Positions 61,621 to 64,000 of a stretch of 64,000 nucleotides of DNA are shown here, piece after piece. Each line of letters begins with the position of its first letter. Positions within the stretch are counted from its first letter, which is position 1. A model generated the notes under the pieces. The model did not search any database and was not told the DNA's origin. It was given only the letters and a program-made list of their open reading frames with translations. This stretch comes from Hymenobacter sp. DG25A (GTDB lineage Bacteria > Bacteroidota > Bacteroidia > Cytophagales > Hymenobacteraceae). Location of the stretch: assembly GCF_001280305.1 (NCBI RefSeq), contig NZ_CP012623.1, forward strand, positions 1,798,001 to 1,862,000, written 5' to 3'. Both the position numbers and the translations under genes were made by a program.

Positions 61621-62334
61621 CTAGATATCCCCTAGCTGCGGACGAATCAGAATCTCTTCTACCACCGCGCGGGGTGACAGGGAGTAGGCGGCAAAAATAG
61701 CGTCGGCTACGTCCTCGGGGCACATAAACCGTTCGGGGGGCAGGTCGGTGCCTTCCCAGCTGTTGGTGAGCGTGGCGCCCGGCAGCACGGCCGTTACCCG
61801 GATGTTGTGCTCCCGCAGCTCGGCGCGCAGCACTTTCGTCATGCCATACAAGGCAAATTTGGCAATGCAATAAGAGCCGCCGTTGGTATAGGCCGTAATG
61901 CTGGCCGTGGAGCACATATTGAAGATATGGCCGCCGCGGCGCGCTATCATAGCCGGCAGCAGGCCCTGCGTTACATCGTAGGCGCTGTACAGGTTCACGT
62001 CAATCATGCGGCGCAGCTGGGAGCCATCGGTGGGCTCGTCCTGCAGGCGGCCGGGCTCAAAGCCACCGGTGTTGTTCACCAGCACTTCCACCTCCCCTTC
62101 CAGGCTGCGCACAAAATCAATAAAGCGGGCGGTGTCGCGGGGGCGGCTCAAATCGGCGGCCAGCGTGTACACGCTCACATCCGGATACTTCTGGGCCATA
62201 GTATCACTGAGTACCAGCAGATCGGCCGCCGAGCGGGCACAGGTTACTACGGTATGGCCCGCCTGCGCAAAGCGTTCCACTACGGCACGGCCAATTCCTT
62301 TGGTGCCACCCGTGACTACGATTAATTTTTGCAT
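61621..62334 (-). CDS. SDR family NAD(P)-dependent oxidoreductase
   Basis: 237 residues from the ATG at 62334 (MQKLIVVTGGTKGIGRAVVE). TGGTKGIG, VNNTGGFEPG (NNTG in place of NNAG), FNMCSTASITAYTNGGSYCIAKFALYG (Ser and Tyr-x3-Lys). Substrate not known. It is a different gene from the SDR at 60083 but similar in length; both flank the DUF2807 gene. Convergent with it, divergent from the MlaE gene. Confidence 0.9.
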   Translation of the reverse strand: MQKLIVVTGGTKGIGRAVVERFAQAGHTVVTCARSAADLLVLSDTMAQKYPDVSVYTLAADLSRPRDTARFIDFVRSLEGEVEVLVNNTGGFEPGRLQDEPTDGSQLRRMIDVNLYSAYDVTQGLLPAMIARRGGHIFNMCSTASITAYTNGGSYCIAKFALYGMTKVLRAELREHNIRVTAVLPGATLTNSWEGTDLPPERFMCPEDVADAIFAAYSLSPRAVVEEILIRPQLGDI

Positions 62335-62447
62335 TCCTTTACTAGTTGAATCGGTTTTACGTAAGGGGAGCCAACCGCTACGGGCAACTCCCCTGCTGCC
62401 GCCAGCTTCGCGCAAGTTTCCGCTTTTCTGCTATAGTTTCACATTGT

Positions 62448-63179
62448 ATGGTCAAAACCTTCGGCTCCTTTATTCTCTTCATGCAAAGTATGCTTACCCG
62501 CAAAGAGCGGGTAAAAGTGCTTTGGGCCCGTACGCTGGATGAGGCCATTCTGATTGGGGTTGACTCCATCTTCATTGTAGCCATTGTTTCGGCCTTTATT
62601 GGGGCCGTAACCTGCGTGCAGATTGCTTATAACCTCACCAACCCGCTTATTCCTAAATCCACCATCGGGTTTATGGTGCGCGAAATGACCATTCTGGAGC
62701 TGGCCCCCACCATTACCAGCATTGTGCTGGCGGGCAAGGTAGGTTCCAGCATTGCGGGCGGTTTGGGAACCATGCGCATCACCGAACAGGTTGATGCATT
62801 GGAAGTAATGGGCATCAACTCTGCTTCCTATCTGGTTTTGCCGAAGGTAGTAGCCGCTATTCTGATGTTTCCGCTGCTGGTGATTATGGCCATGGGGCTT
62901 TCCATCTTTGGTGGCTATCTGGCCGGCACGCTGTCGGGTGCTATGTCGGCGCAGGAATATATTGGTGGTATTCGCACTGACTTTATTCCTTACAACATCA
63001 CCTTCGCGCTGATTAAGTCGGTGGTTTTTGCCTTTCTGGTTTCCGCCATTTCTGCTTATAAAGGCTACTACACCAAGGGCGGTGCCCTGGAAGTAGGTGC
63101 CGCCAGCACTGGGGCTGTAACCAACTCCATTATTGCCATTCTGATTGCCGACTACGTATTGGCCGCCTTGCTTTTATAA
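62448..63179 (+). CDS. mlaE: MlaE-type ABC transporter permease
   Basis: 243 residues from the ATG at 62448 (MVKTFGSFILFMQSMLTRKE). The DUF140/MlaE pattern is clear: TVQIAY-like AVTCVQIAYNL, IVLAGKVGSSIAGGLGTMRITEQVDALEVMGINSASYLVLPKVVA (the conserved E-x-DA-x-M loop) and a late GAASTGAVTNSIIAILIADYVLAALLL. About five membrane helices. Part of a lipid-trafficking ABC transporter that keeps outer-membrane asymmetry; the ATPase follows 91 bases later. Confidence 0.93.
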   Translation: MVKTFGSFILFMQSMLTRKERVKVLWARTLDEAILIGVDSIFIVAIVSAFIGAVTCVQIAYNLTNPLIPKSTIGFMVREMTILELAPTITSIVLAGKVGSSIAGGLGTMRITEQVDALEVMGINSASYLVLPKVVAAILMFPLLVIMAMGLSIFGGYLAGTLSGAMSAQEYIGGIRTDFIPYNITFALIKSVVFAFLVSAISAYKGYYTKGGALEVGAASTGAVTNSIIAILIADYVLAALLL

Positions 63180-63270
63180 GTGGATGGCCGGTATTGGTTT
63201 AGGTTAGAAGCCTGCTGATATCTGACAACCACAAGCCGCTCATAGCCCACCGTTCACTGCTACCTCTCTC

Positions 63271-64000
63271 ATGATTGAAGTTCATAACGTCCAGAAATCC
63301 TTCAATGGCAACCAAGTGTTGAAGGGAATTACCTGCACGTTCGAAACGGGCAAATGCAACCTGGTGCTGGGTGGTTCCGGCACCGGCAAAAGCGTACTGC
63401 TGCAATGCATTGTAGGGCTTATGCAGCCCGACATTGGCAGCATCACCTTCGATGGCACCATCTTCACCAACAACAAGGTGCAGATCCGGCAGGAAATCCG
63501 CCGCAAGATTGGCATGCTGTTCCAGGGCGGTGCCCTCTTCGACTCCATGACGGTGTATGAAAACACGGAGTTTCCGCTGAAGATGCTCACCCCGGAAATG
63601 TCTAAAGAAGAGCGCCGGGACCGGGTGGAGTTTTGCCTGAAGCGCGTGGGCCTGGAAAACGCCGGCAACAAAATGCCCTCTGAAATTTCCGGCGGCATGA
63701 AAAAGCGCGTGGGCATTGCCCGCGCCATTGCCCCCAACTGCACCTACCTGTTCTGCGACGAGCCTAACTCCGGCCTCGACCCCGCTACCAGCATTAAGAT
63801 TGACGAGCTGATTCATGAAATCACCCACGAGTATAAAATCACCACCGTCGTCATCACCCACGACATGAACTCCGTGGTGGAAATTGGCGACCATATCATC
63901 TTCCTGCACAAAGGCTTAAAGCTCTGGGACGGCAACAAGGACGAAATCCTGAATGCCCAGGTACCGGAGCTCCGCGAATTCATTTTCAGTAGCAGCCTGG
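63271..64000 (+). CDS. mlaF: MlaF-type ABC transporter ATP-binding protein (partial)
   Basis: 243 codons are visible, then the window ends. Walker A GGSGTGKS (residues 34-41), signature ISGGMKKRVGIARAI and Walker B YLFCDEPNSGLDP, with VVITHDMNSVVEIGDHI as switch His. The S-G-G-M-K-K-R form is typical of MlaF. It energises MlaE in phospholipid transport. An MlaD-type substrate protein is expected just past the window. Confidence 0.93.
   Translation, partial: MIEVHNVQKSFNGNQVLKGITCTFETGKCNLVLGGSGTGKSVLLQCIVGLMQPDIGSITFDGTIFTNNKVQIRQEIRRKIGMLFQGGALFDSMTVYENTEFPLKMLTPEMSKEERRDRVEFCLKRVGLENAGNKMPSEISGGMKKRVGIARAIAPNCTYLFCDEPNSGLDPATSIKIDELIHEITHEYKITTVVITHDMNSVVEIGDHIIFLHKGLKLWDGNKDEILNAQVPELREFIFSSSL

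Noticed and set aside
1..64000. CRISPR arrays, tRNA and rRNA genes, prophage or insertion sequence transposases
   Set aside because: No direct-repeat array, cloverleaf sequence, rRNA segment or transposase-like protein was seen on either strand.

Overview
The window looks like a chromosomal segment of a gliding, pigmented-type Bacteroidota, most likely Hymenobacter or a close relative. This is inferred from the high-GC Cytophagales-like proteins, the gliding genes gldA/gldF/gldG/gldC, promoters of the Bacteroidota type (TTTG, about 19-21 bases, TAnnTTTG), the absence of clear Shine-Dalgarno sites, and large families of roughly 100-base intergenic palindromes. No CRISPR array, tRNA, rRNA, phage or transposase gene was seen.

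Layout. 1-5.3 kb: thioesterase (cut by the window edge), methyltransferase, nucleoside deaminase, ffh and a glycosyltransferase. 5.5-18 kb: a surface-glycan locus with a HAD-IIIC/FkbH protein and a tightly packed pseudaminic acid operon (pseB, pseC, methylase, SpsF-like cytidylyltransferase, a pseG-pseH fusion, pseI), followed by a GT-B-like transferase, a polysaccharide-deacetylase-like protein and a Wzx-type flippase. 18.2-28.8 kb: a complete assimilatory sulfate reduction and siroheme operon (cysH of APS-reductase type, cysD, cysN, cobA, cysJ, a DUF2490 protein, cysI, and a siroheme-synthase/TSUP-transporter fusion). 28.9-40 kb: CAAX-type protease, an APC permease, EcsC, a sugar oxidoreductase/aminotransferase pair, a lipoprotein-like LEA-like protein, GT2, ftsE-like ATPase, transaldolase-type aldolase and the SRP RNA gene. 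40.4-50.7 kb: guaA, a second glutamine amidotransferase, dgt, an LpoA-like TPR/periplasmic-binding protein, hemL, dcd and secreted proteins. 50.8-60 kb: gldC, dnaN, a BLUF photoreceptor, a PAS histidine kinase with a REC-Crp regulator, and gldG-gldF-gldA. 60-64 kb: two SDR enzymes around a DUF2807 lipoprotein, then the start of an Mla-type ABC transporter.

The most striking signal is a pair of matching regulatory leaders, one before cysH (+ strand, 18.22-18.68 kb) and one before the APC permease (- strand, 31.31-31.82 kb). Each has a Bacteroidota promoter, a SAM-I (S-box) riboswitch with the same 10-bp P1 stem, and then, at exactly the same distance from P1, a GTG-started short reading frame of 31 or 34 codons that ends in a run of cysteine codons immediately before the stop (...GCCAMMGMPCCC and ...ACCCAGCCCC). 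The TGT codons of these tracts are complementary to the AACAACA segment that overlaps the 3' strand of P1. This suggests a dual SAM/cysteine sensor in which a riboswitch is coupled to a cysteine-codon leader peptide. It also suggests that the permease carries a sulfur amino acid.

Other noteworthy points are the two domain fusions (PseG-PseH and siroheme synthase-TSUP), a repeat element that supplies the C-terminal tail and stop codon of CysH, a 46-bp inverted repeat whose arms contain the stop codons of two convergent genes, and a guaA promoter so close to the start codon that the mRNA may be leaderless.
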